Source: a bacterium | GTDB taxonomy: Bacteria; Patescibacteriota; Minisyncoccia; Minisyncoccales; JAGMAB01 | Direction of reading: 5' to 3' | Assembly (NCBI GenBank): GCA_030643665.1 | Contig: DAOWKS010000048.1 | Span: 1-5,737 of the forward strand | DNA: 5,737 nucleotides | Shown: piece after piece, positions 1 to 5,578 of the stretch | Numbering within the stretch: the first letter of the stretch is position 1 | Layout of the letters: each line of letters starts with the position of its first letter | Position numbers and translations under genes: made by a program | The notes under the pieces: model-generated | What the model saw: the letters and a program-made list of their open reading frames with translations, nothing else | Databases searched by the model: none | Told to the model about the DNA's origin: nothing

Positions 1-22
1 CGGGGCTTTGCCCCGCCTGCCG
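1..22. repeat. GC-rich palindrome truncated by the window edge
   Basis: The first 15 bases form a perfect 6-bp inverted repeat, CGGGGC, with a TTT loop and then GCCCCG. The right arm is followed by CCTGCCG, so the stem may continue to the left beyond the window. It is far richer in GC than its surroundings. It lies downstream of the minus-strand LOG gene and could act as a terminator stem for that unit. However, no T-run follows it within the visible sequence in either direction, so a REP-like palindromic repeat is at least as likely. The hairpin is seen directly; its role is open. Confidence 0.45.
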
Positions 23-61
23 AATTTCAGCGTTTAAGATTCTTCTTCTTTGACTGATGGA

Positions 62-166
62 TTAAATTTGGTAAGATGATAGAGAAAGTTTGAAATAGTT
101 TAATTTAAGCACATGGAAAAGCCAATCGTTTTCAAAAATAATTGGTTCTTCTTCAACTTTTTTCAT
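62..166 (-). CDS. small hypothetical ORF, 34 aa, possibly frameshifted
   Basis: I do not recognise this product. The ORF starts with ATG inside the 3' end of the LOG gene, a 14-nt overlap typical of this tightly packed region, and ends at TAA (64-62). It begins MKKVEEEPIIFENDWLFHVL and continues with a mixed hydrophobic stretch. Just before the stop, the +1 frame is open and runs on as YHLTKFNPSVKEEES to a TAA at 36-34. That segment reads like a natural acidic C-terminus. Dropping one T near position 78 would give a single protein of about 43 residues. This suggests a real or sequencing frameshift in a small gene, but there is no strong Shine-Dalgarno and no family match. It could also be a chance ORF. 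Confidence 0.35.
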   Translation of the reverse strand: MKKVEEEPIIFENDWLFHVLKLNYFKLSLSSYQI

Positions 167-719
167 TTTCTAAAATATTTATTACTTTCTTTACCAATTT
201 TTTAGGATTGGAGTCAAAAACCAAAACCGCTCCGGTATCTTTTTGGATATTTTTTGCAATGTCTAAAATTTTCTCGGCAATTCCGCCTGTTCCTTTTAAT
301 ACCCCGATGATTTTTCCCATATGATAAGCTAAAGAGAATTCAGTTAAAGTTCCAATACTGCCAGCAAGAAAAATCACCGCGTCACAACTTCTGATAGTTA
401 AAACATTTCTTCCTTCTTTTCCAAAACCGGTGAAAATTAAAATAGTTTGAGAAGTCGGTTTCGGATAACTAACCGGTGAATCTATATGTTCTTTTAAATT
501 ACTTGCCGGAGAAAAACCAATAATGATTCCTTTTTTTTGGATTGCTCCTTTTTCCGCTTCATTAGGAATACCCATACAAGCCCCTGTAATCAAAATACAA
601 TTATTTTCAGCAATTTCTCTGCCGACTTCTCTGGCTTTCCCTAATAATTCTTTTGGAAGTTTCCTTCTTCTCCCAGCTGAACCCATTACTCCGATTTTGT
701 ATTTTGTTTCTTTTTTCAT
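153..719 (-). CDS. LOG/TIGR00725-type Rossmann nucleotide-binding protein
   Basis: This 188-residue protein belongs to the lysine-decarboxylase-like (LOG, DprA-related) Rossmann superfamily, nearest to the TIGR00725 group. The first strand and glycine turn are IGVMGSAG (9-16). A second loop, TGACMGIPNEAEKGAI (45-60), and IIGFSPASN (66-74) are typical of that group. The segment GRNVLTIRSCDAVIFLAG (103-120) leads to SIGTLTE (121-127), which sits at the place of the LOG signature PGGxGTxxE. The GT and the glutamate (E127) are kept, but the PGG is replaced by AGS. Classical LOG enzymes hydrolyse nucleoside 5'-monophosphates to base and ribose phosphate. The altered motif makes that activity uncertain, and nucleotide binding is the safer statement. 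It is probably cytosolic, with no signal or membrane segment. The start lies only 7 nt after the tRNA-Arg 3' end, in the same orientation. The family normally begins a few residues before the first strand, which supports this ATG. Confidence 0.85.
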   Translation of the reverse strand: MKKETKYKIGVMGSAGRRRKLPKELLGKAREVGREIAENNCILITGACMGIPNEAEKGAIQKKGIIIGFSPASNLKEHIDSPVSYPKPTSQTILIFTGFGKEGRNVLTIRSCDAVIFLAGSIGTLTEFSLAYHMGKIIGVLKGTGGIAEKILDIAKNIQKDTGAVLVFDSNPKKLVKKVINILENEKS

Positions 720-726
720 ACTTATG

Positions 727-799
727 TGCCCTTACTCCGACTTGAACGGAGATTTTAACCTCCGGAGGGTTACGCTCTATCCGGTTGAGCTATAAGGGC
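727..799 (-). tRNA. tRNA-Arg (anticodon CCG)
   Basis: The minus strand folds into a complete cloverleaf. The acceptor stem is GCCCTTA (799-793) with TAAGGGC (734-728). The D stem is GCTC/GAGC, with G18-G19 in the loop. The anticodon stem is TAACC/GGTTA around the 7-nt loop CTCCGGA, giving anticodon CCG at 765-763. The variable loop AAAT is short, and the T arm is CTCCG/CGGAG with loop TTCAAGT. The discriminator is A (727) and no CCA is encoded (CAT follows), so CCA must be added post-transcriptionally. A20, C35 and discriminator A agree with the known arginine identity set, and A15 can pair with U48. It decodes CGG. The 5' ten bases overlap the end of the upstream methyltransferase gene, and the LOG gene begins 7 nt downstream, so a single polycistronic precursor is likely. 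Confidence 0.97.
728..739 (-). promoter_or_regulatory. candidate ribosome binding site for the LOG gene inside the tRNA 3' end
   Basis: Only 7 nt separate the tRNA discriminator from the LOG ATG at 719, so any Shine-Dalgarno must lie in the tRNA. The best candidates are AAGGG in the acceptor stem (733-729, 9 nt before the ATG) and GGAG in the T stem (738-735, 15 nt before it). In folded tRNA both are base paired, and 3' maturation would remove them from the mRNA. Translation without a leader, or on the unprocessed transcript, is the alternative. Confidence 0.3.
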
Positions 800-1512
800 T
801 TTTGAACAATTAAATAAAAATTAGAATTTGGTAGTTTTGAACGAATTTTTGCCTCTTTGCCGACTAAAATTTCTCCTTTTCTAAAAATTTTGAAATTTGT
901 TTTTTTAACTAAATTCTCTAATTCCTTTTTTGTAAAACAATGAAAAAAAATATTTTTTTCTCCTTCCCAATCCATTAAAATATCTTTAAAATCTAATTTC
1001 GATTTCCCTAAAATTTTTAATAAGGCGTGCTTAAAAATTAATCTTTTTGTTTTTCTTCTTTGCCATAAATTCCAAACAGTTAAAATTAAAAGTCCTCCTT
1101 TTTTTAAAACTCTTTTTATTTCTTTCAAAACTTGAATTCTATATTCTTTTGAGGGAAGATGATGGAAAAGAGCAATAGCATAAACTTTATCAAAATAATT
1201 TTCAGAAAAAGGAAGATTTTTAGCCTCGGCTAATAAAAATTTTAAATTTGGATATTTCTTTTTGGCAATTTTAATAAATTTTTCTGAATTATCCGTTCCA
1301 ATATACTCTATATTTTTTTCTTTTATTGTTTCACTAAATCTGCCGCTTCCACAACCTAAATCTAAAATTTTATCTCCATTTTCTAAAAAATCTTTAGCTA
1401 AAAACTCCATTTCTCTCCAAGGTTGAGGTCGAGCCCTTGAATAAATATCAGCAATTCGGTTATAATCCTGCGTGGTCTTTTTTAACAAATGCTCAGCATA
1501 TTTTCTATCCAT
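790..1512 (-). CDS. Trm9/ALKBH8-like class I SAM-dependent methyltransferase
   Basis: This 240-residue class I methyltransferase has a Rossmann core. Motif I is DLGCGSGRF (51-59), where SAM binds. Motif II, IGTDNSEKF (71-79), carries the acidic residue D74 expected to hold the ribose. Next come AEAKNLPF (95-102), IALFHHLP (113-120) and the post-I helix LKEIKRVLKKGG (129-140). Several details fit the Trm9/ALKBH8 group rather than a generic Methyltransf_11 protein: an N-terminal YNRIADIYSRARPQPW (17-32), the VW after the fourth strand (146-147), the late segment FHCFTKKELENLVKKTNF (190-207) and a C-terminal NFYLIVQK (231-238). Eukaryotic Trm9 methylates 5-carboxymethyl-uridine at tRNA wobble position 34 to mcm5U. 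Elp3, which makes that carboxymethyl group, lies divergently 18 bp away, so the substrate inference is reasonable but unproven. No Shine-Dalgarno precedes the ATG, and the stop TAG lies inside tRNA-Arg. Other small-molecule or RNA substrates remain possible. Confidence 0.8.
   Translation of the reverse strand: MDRKYAEHLLKKTTQDYNRIADIYSRARPQPWREMEFLAKDFLENGDKILDLGCGSGRFSETIKEKNIEYIGTDNSEKFIKIAKKKYPNLKFLLAEAKNLPFSENYFDKVYAIALFHHLPSKEYRIQVLKEIKRVLKKGGLLILTVWNLWQRRKTKRLIFKHALLKILGKSKLDFKDILMDWEGEKNIFFHCFTKKELENLVKKTNFKIFRKGEILVGKEAKIRSKLPNSNFYLIVQKPL
1437..1466 (+). promoter_or_regulatory. candidate sigma-70-type promoter for elp3
   Basis: A perfect TATAAT stands at 1461-1466, with TTGAAT (four of six consensus bases) at 1437-1442 and an 18-bp spacer. 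Transcription would start near 1473, giving a leader of about 58 nt before the elp3 ATG. The site lies inside the 5' coding part of the opposite-strand methyltransferase gene. This is what an 18-bp divergent gap requires, because there is no room for two promoters between the start codons. AT-rich sequence produces such boxes by chance, so support is moderate. Confidence 0.4.
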
Positions 1513-1530
1513 AATTTATAAAAAGAAAAA

Positions 1531-3081
1531 ATGAAAAAAGAAATTAATTTTAACCAAATAATAATCCGGAAATTGATAAAAACTAAAGCAAAAACTCCTG
1601 CTGATTTGGCTGAAGTTAAAAGAAAAACAGCTAAAAAATATAAAATTTCCTGCCCTTCTAATATCGCCTTATTAAAAGCTTATCATAAAATGCTCAGAAA
1701 TAGAAGAATAAAAAAATCAGAGAAGATTGAAAGTTTATTAATAACCCGGCCAATCCGCTCTCTTTCAGGAATTGTTAATGTTTCTGTTTTAACCAAGCCA
1801 TATCCTTGCCCGGGGAAATGTATTTATTGCCCTCAAGAAAAAGGCATTCCAAAAAGTTATCTGTCCGGAGAACCGGCCGTGGAAAGAGCCAAAAGATTAA
1901 ATTATGACCCTTATTTACAGGTTAAAAAACGATTAGAAATGTTAGAAACAGAAGGCCATCCAACTGATAAAATTGAACTAAGAATAATCGGAGGAACTTG
2001 GTCTTTTTATCCCAAAAAATATCAAATTTGGTTTGTAAAAAAATGCTTTGACGCTGCCAACCAAAAAACAATGGGAAATTTAGAAAAAGCGCAAAAGGCA
2101 AATGAAAAGGCAAAACAGAGAATAGTTGGCTTATCCATTGAAACCAGGCCTGATTTTATTAACATTGGCGAGATTAAGCATTTAAGAAAATTAGGCGTAA
2201 CAATGGTTGAACTTGGCGTTCAGTCAATTTATGATAATGTTTTAAAATTAAATTTACGGGGACACAAAGTAAAAGAAACAATTTTAGCCACTAAATTGTT
2301 AAAAGATGCCGGATTTAAGGTTTTATATCAAATGATGCCTAATTTACTTGGCTCAAATTTGAAAAAGGATGAAAAAATGTTTGAGGAAATTTTTCAAAAT
2401 CCTGATTTCCAACCGGACTTTTTGAAAATTTATCCTTGCGCGCTTTTGAAAAATACTTTGCTTTATCAATGGTGGAAAAAGAGAAAATACAAACCATATA
2501 CTAAAAAACAATTGATAAATCTTTTAATTTCAATAAAAAAAAATATTCCTTATTATGTCAGAATTCAGAGAATTACCAGAGATATTCCCGCTCAAGTTAT
2601 TGTTGCCGGTCCGGCTAAAATTTCTAATTTACGGCAAATTATTGTTCAACAGTTAAAAAAGGAAAAATGGCAATGTAAGTGCATAAGATGCCGGGAAATT
2701 AGGCAAAATTACAATCCAAAAGAAAAAGTATATTTATTTCGGCTGGATTACAATGCTTCTAAAGGCAAAGAGATATTCTTGAGTTATGAAAACAAAAAAC
2801 GAACAAAACTTTATAGCTTATTAAGATTAAGGATATCTAAAATAGCAATCATCCGCGAACTTCATACTTATGGCCAGATGCTTTCAATTTCTGAAAAAAA
2901 ATTAGCGCCGCAGCATAAAGGATTAGGTAAAAAATTAGTTAAACAAGCAGAAAAAATTATAAAAAAAGAATTTAGCTTTAAAAAAATCGCCGTTATTTCC
3001 GGCGTGGGAGTAAGAAATTATTTCAGAAAGTTAGGGTATAAATTAAAAGATACCTTTATGGTTAAATCCTGGAAATTCTAG
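1531..3081 (+). CDS. elp3: Elp3-type radical SAM / GNAT tRNA U34 carboxymethyl-modifying enzyme
   Basis: This full-length 516-residue Elp3 homologue installs the carboxymethyl group on wobble uridine of tRNAs, using SAM and acetyl-CoA. After a basic helical N-terminal region (1-75), the radical SAM domain carries the 4Fe-4S cysteines C93, C97 and C100 in CPGKCIYCP, a CX3CX2C spacing. It then has KSYLSGEPAVERA (108-120), RIIGGTWSFYP (151-161), SIETRPD (202-208) and VELGVQSIYDNV (226-237). A zinc-type cluster CKCIRC (382-387) links to the GNAT domain. That domain shows RELHTYGQM (442-450), the acetyl-CoA loop QHKGLGKKL (461-469) and KIAVISGVGVRNYFRKLGY (485-503). Eukaryotic Elp3 has YY where this one has Y497-F498. 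Bacterial and archaeal Elp3 proteins act alone, without Elongator subunits, and none are visible here. The gene is divergent from the Trm9-like methyltransferase, and its 3' end overlaps the convergent NIF3 gene by 20 bp. All key residues are present, so it should be active. Confidence 0.95.
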   Translation: MKKEINFNQIIIRKLIKTKAKTPADLAEVKRKTAKKYKISCPSNIALLKAYHKMLRNRRIKKSEKIESLLITRPIRSLSGIVNVSVLTKPYPCPGKCIYCPQEKGIPKSYLSGEPAVERAKRLNYDPYLQVKKRLEMLETEGHPTDKIELRIIGGTWSFYPKKYQIWFVKKCFDAANQKTMGNLEKAQKANEKAKQRIVGLSIETRPDFINIGEIKHLRKLGVTMVELGVQSIYDNVLKLNLRGHKVKETILATKLLKDAGFKVLYQMMPNLLGSNLKKDEKMFEEIFQNPDFQPDFLKIYPCALLKNTLLYQWWKKRKYKPYTKKQLINLLISIKKNIPYYVRIQRITRDIPAQVIVAGPAKISNLRQIIVQQLKKEKWQCKCIRCREIRQNYNPKEKVYLFRLDYNASKGKEIFLSYENKKRTKLYSLLRLRISKIAIIRELHTYGQMLSISEKKLAPQHKGLGKKLVKQAEKIIKKEFSFKKIAVISGVGVRNYFRKLGYKLKDTFMVKSWKF

Positions 3082-4012
3082 TTAACCCTGAACAAGGAAT
3101 AATTTCTATGCCTTGTTTTTCTAATTCGTCTAAAAATAAATTTACTCCTAAAGAATCGGAAGACATATGACCGGCAATAACAATATTAAGATTAGCTGAT
3201 TCAGCTTCTTTGCGCGATTCTTCCCTCATATGCACTCCAATAATAGTTCCAATTCCGGCTTGAGCCATTTTTTCATAAAGTTTTGGCGAACCCTCGGTGC
3301 CGCCGGTGATTTCGGCTAAAGCAATTTTACCGCAGCGATTTTCCAAATTTCCGACAAAAATTTTAGGACCGGCGCCGATTTTTATCGCTTCTTTATATTC
3401 GGGAATTTCTTTTAATAAATTCATTAAATCCTCAAGATATTCCGGTTTTTCTTTTTCAATCAAGTCCTTTAAAAATTTGGTGGCTAAATTATCGCAGGGA
3501 GTATGGGAATTCATTAAATTTATTCCCAAAATCTTGGCCGCGTCAACTGTTCTCTGGTGATTCACGGCATTCACTCCCCGCGCCACTTCCTCAATTCGTT
3601 CTTTCATTAAACCCTCGACAATGTTTATCGGTACGCCGTAATAATTTAAAACATCGCATTGTAAATCCATTACCTCGGCTAAATGAGCCAAACCCTTGCC
3701 AACAGGATGATGACCAATAATTAAATCAATATTGCCAATTTCTTTTGCCAGAAGAATTTCGGCCGGTTCAATATCAATACCAACCAAGACCTTTTTTATT
3801 TCCTTATCTTCGTTAATATGATAAATTCTTGTATCTAAATAGGGATTTTTCAACGCTTCTAAATCAAATTCCTCTTTTTCTTTTTCTGATAATTTGTCGT
3901 ATTTTTGTTTCTTCCTTTTTAAAAGTTTTTCAATACCTTGTTTTCCTCGAAAATCAGTGTCAATCCCCATTTGGAGAGCTAAATTATAAATTTCATTTGT
4001 TTTCATTATCAT
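3062..4012 (-). CDS. NIF3 / DUF34 family metal-binding protein
   Basis: This 316-residue protein belongs to the NIF3 (NGG1-interacting factor 3, DUF34) family, di-metal proteins of unsettled biochemical role often annotated as GTP cyclohydrolase I type 2. Probable metal ligands are visible: H101-H102 in IIGHHPVGKG, H170 and D174 in NSHTPCDN, and H282 with D286 in IAGHMSSDSLGVN. The C-terminal part ends GIEIIPCSGLTR (301-312), as is usual for the group. The first 75 residues differ from standard NIF3: there is a charged helical stretch, KLLKRKKQKYDKLSEKEKEE (29-48), and no WDNxGLxxG motif. The recognisable core begins only at VLVGIDIEPAE (75-85). This places it in a divergent NIF3 subgroup rather than the YbgI/YqfO type. 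It is last in a minus-strand unit after rtcB, its start overlaps the preceding small ORF by 20 nt, and its end overlaps elp3. M1 and M3 are both possible starts. Confidence 0.9.
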   Translation of the reverse strand: MIMKTNEIYNLALQMGIDTDFRGKQGIEKLLKRKKQKYDKLSEKEKEEFDLEALKNPYLDTRIYHINEDKEIKKVLVGIDIEPAEILLAKEIGNIDLIIGHHPVGKGLAHLAEVMDLQCDVLNYYGVPINIVEGLMKERIEEVARGVNAVNHQRTVDAAKILGINLMNSHTPCDNLATKFLKDLIEKEKPEYLEDLMNLLKEIPEYKEAIKIGAGPKIFVGNLENRCGKIALAEITGGTEGSPKLYEKMAQAGIGTIIGVHMREESRKEAESANLNIVIAGHMSSDSLGVNLFLDELEKQGIEIIPCSGLTRISRI

Positions 4013-4127
4013 AAAGTTGTTTAATTTGTTTCTCTTGTTCTTTTATATCTAAAACTTCCCGGCGAATCCGAGCTTTTTCCCGACGAATATGTTTGCGTAA
4101 TGACTTAGGCATTTTTTGTTTTTTCAT
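3993..4127 (-). CDS. small basic hypothetical protein, 44 aa
   Basis: A short ORF fills the whole gap between rtcB and the NIF3 gene. Its ATG overlaps the rtcB TGA as ATGA, and its own TGA lies 20 nt inside the NIF3 gene, the same packing as the flanking genes. The product starts MKKQKMPKSLRKHIRREKAR and continues as an uninterrupted helix-prone stretch rich in K, R, E and Q. Twelve of residues 2-23 are lysine or arginine, which suggests an RNA- or ribosome-binding helix, while the second half could form a coiled coil. I do not recognise a family. A GGAG (4132-4129) lies only 1 nt before the first ATG, so translational coupling to rtcB is more likely than independent initiation. M6 (ATG at 4112-4110) is an alternative start. 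Its perfect fit between two genes argues that it is real. Confidence 0.65.
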   Translation of the reverse strand: MKKQKMPKSLRKHIRREKARIRREVLDIKEQEKQIKQLYDNENK

Positions 4128-5578
4128 TCTCCTTTTATAACTGCCAATGGCGCCAATTTAGCAACTTTTTTTGACAAGCCAGCTTGATGGACAACTTCCA
4201 CCACCTCGTCAACATCTTTGTAAGCCATTGGCGCTTCTTCGGCAATTCCTCTTGTTGAAAAACATTTCACAATGATTCCTTTTTGTTTTAACTCATTTAT
4301 CACTGTTTGTCCAGAGACCCGGCGCATTGCTTCATGCCGAGACATAGTTCTGCCAGCTCCATGATTTGTGGAATAAAATGCTTGCTCCCCTGTTTTCTGC
4401 CCTGCTAAAACATAGGAAGCCGTGCCCATTGAACCGGGAATTAGAACCGGCTGACCAACCTCTTGATATTTTAAAGGGATTTCTAAATGACCGGGCGGAA
4501 AAGCGCGAGTAGCTCCCTTCCGATGAACAATAACTTCTGTTTCTTTTTCATCAATTTTGTATTTTTCTTTTTTGATAATATTATGAGCAACATCGTATAA
4601 TAAGTCCAATTTTTCTTTTTCTCCTAAAATTCTTTTCCAGACAAGACGAGTATAATAAGTTATCATTTGTCTGTTGGCCCAAGCGTAATTCGCGGCTGAA
4701 GCCATTGCCTTAAAATATCTTTGACCTTCTGAAGAATTAAACGGACAACAAGCAAATTCTCTTTCCGGCATTTTGATTTTGTATTTTGCCATCGCCGGAA
4801 TCATTGTTCTTAAATAATCAGTGCAAACCTGATGACCAAGCCCTCTTGAGCCGGTATGAATCATGAGCACAATTTGATCCTTAAATAACCCGAAAACTTT
4901 AGCTGTTTTCTCATCAAAAATTTCAGCAACCTTTTGAATTTCTATGAAGTGGTTGCCTGATCCAAGAGTACCAACTTGGTTTCGTCCTCTATTTTTAGCG
5001 CGTTCTGAAACTACTAAAGCGTCAGCCCAGTCCAATCTTCCGCTCGCCTCACAATTTATAACATCTTCTTTCTCGCCATATCCCTGTCCTACTAATCTTG
5101 ACACTCCTCCATCTAAAATTTTATCAATTTGCTTCACTGAAAGTTTCACCTGTCTTCCCCGGCCTAAGCCAGAAGGTATTTCTTTTTGGATTTCTGTGGC
5201 TAATTTTTCTAAATAGGGCTTAATTTCTTTTTCAACCTGATTTGATTTTAATAATCTCATTCCACAATTGATGTCAAATCCGCACGCCCCTGGAGATATA
5301 ACCCCGTCTGAGGTTTTTATTGCTCCCACAAACCCGATAGGCACACTATACCCTTCATGACAATCAGGCATGGCAATAGCATATTTTATAATTCCCGGTA
5401 AAGTTGTTCCATTGAGTAATTGAGGTATTGATCTATCTCTAAATATCTCTTCCAACATCTTCTCCGAAGTGTAAATTCTTGCCGGCACCCGCATCCGCCA
5501 ACTGGCGGACTGCCTAAAACTCTTGGGAATTTCCCATAAGTAATTATTGATTTTTACAAAATCTTTTTTAGAAATCAT
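4124..5578 (-). CDS. rtcB: RNA-splicing ligase RtcB (3'-phosphate/5'-OH RNA ligase)
   Basis: This 484-residue RtcB joins RNA 2',3'-cyclic phosphate or 3'-phosphate ends to 5'-OH ends, using GTP and Mn2+, in RNA repair or tRNA splicing. All catalytic positions can be placed against the Pyrococcus enzyme: D102 and C105 in GFDINCG, N209-H210 in GTLGSGNHFIEI, H241 in MIHTGSRGLGHQ, H332 in YDVAHN, and the guanylated histidine H406 in NHGAGR. Length matches the family. Small deviations are PGACG (96-100) for the usual PGGVG and MPDCHEGYSVP (70-80) for MPDIHEGYGFP. Residues 22-27 (QSASWR) look like an extra piece encoded by a palindrome. The start ATG overlaps the end of the murE-like gene as ATGA with no clear Shine-Dalgarno, so translation is probably coupled. 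A further ATGA joins it to the small basic ORF. Archease, a common RtcB activator, is not in the window. Confidence 0.97.
   Translation of the reverse strand: MISKKDFVKINNYLWEIPKSFRQSASWRMRVPARIYTSEKMLEEIFRDRSIPQLLNGTTLPGIIKYAIAMPDCHEGYSVPIGFVGAIKTSDGVISPGACGFDINCGMRLLKSNQVEKEIKPYLEKLATEIQKEIPSGLGRGRQVKLSVKQIDKILDGGVSRLVGQGYGEKEDVINCEASGRLDWADALVVSERAKNRGRNQVGTLGSGNHFIEIQKVAEIFDEKTAKVFGLFKDQIVLMIHTGSRGLGHQVCTDYLRTMIPAMAKYKIKMPEREFACCPFNSSEGQRYFKAMASAANYAWANRQMITYYTRLVWKRILGEKEKLDLLYDVAHNIIKKEKYKIDEKETEVIVHRKGATRAFPPGHLEIPLKYQEVGQPVLIPGSMGTASYVLAGQKTGEQAFYSTNHGAGRTMSRHEAMRRVSGQTVINELKQKGIIVKCFSTRGIAEEAPMAYKDVDEVVEVVHQAGLSKKVAKLAPLAVIKGE
5491..5513. repeat. palindromic element inside rtcB
   Basis: A near-perfect hairpin: GCATCCGCCA, AC, TGGCGGACTGC. 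The core TCCGCCA (5494-5500) pairs exactly with TGGCGGA (5503-5509), and outer GCA/TGC extend the stem past one bulged C at 5510. It is much richer in GC than its surroundings. In the rtcB frame it supplies most of residues 22-28, just before the conserved MRVPARIY. Typical RtcB proteins have only about two residues there, so the sequence looks like a short in-frame insertion of a repeat. That it is dispersed in the genome is inference. Confidence 0.6.

Noticed and set aside
523..795. Plus-strand ORF of 90 codons spanning the LOG start and the tRNA
   Set aside because: It runs antisense through a recognised gene and a complete tRNA, and its translation resembles no protein family.
727..799. 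tRNA-Arg(CCG) as the direct substrate of the adjacent Elp3/Trm9-like pair
   Set aside because: Its wobble base is C34, whereas the cm5U/mcm5U chemistry needs U34. Adjacency alone does not make it the target.
800..870. Independent promoter for tRNA-Arg with a TCTAAT -10-like box on the minus strand
   Set aside because: No acceptable -35 element sits at a suitable spacing, and such boxes are common by chance in AT-rich sequence.
1922..2113. Minus-strand ORF of 63 codons within elp3
   Set aside because: It is complementary to the Elp3 radical SAM domain; its F/L-rich translation reflects A-rich codons on the opposite strand.
3062..3081. Bidirectional terminator between elp3 and the NIF3 gene
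   Set aside because: The two coding regions overlap by 20 bp, and no stable stem with a flanking T-run is seen there.
3297..3560. Plus-strand ORF of 87 codons within the NIF3 gene
   Set aside because: It is antisense to recognised NIF3 coding sequence, with no start signal or family resemblance.
4944..5216. Plus-strand ORF of 90 codons within rtcB
   Set aside because: It is the complement of highly conserved RtcB catalytic sequence, with a low-complexity S/P/F-rich translation typical of an antisense shadow.
4124..5578. TGA recoding, as in Gracilibacteria/Absconditabacteria
   Set aside because: TGA ends the RtcB, LOG and murE-like genes at the expected family lengths, and glycines use normal GGN codons.
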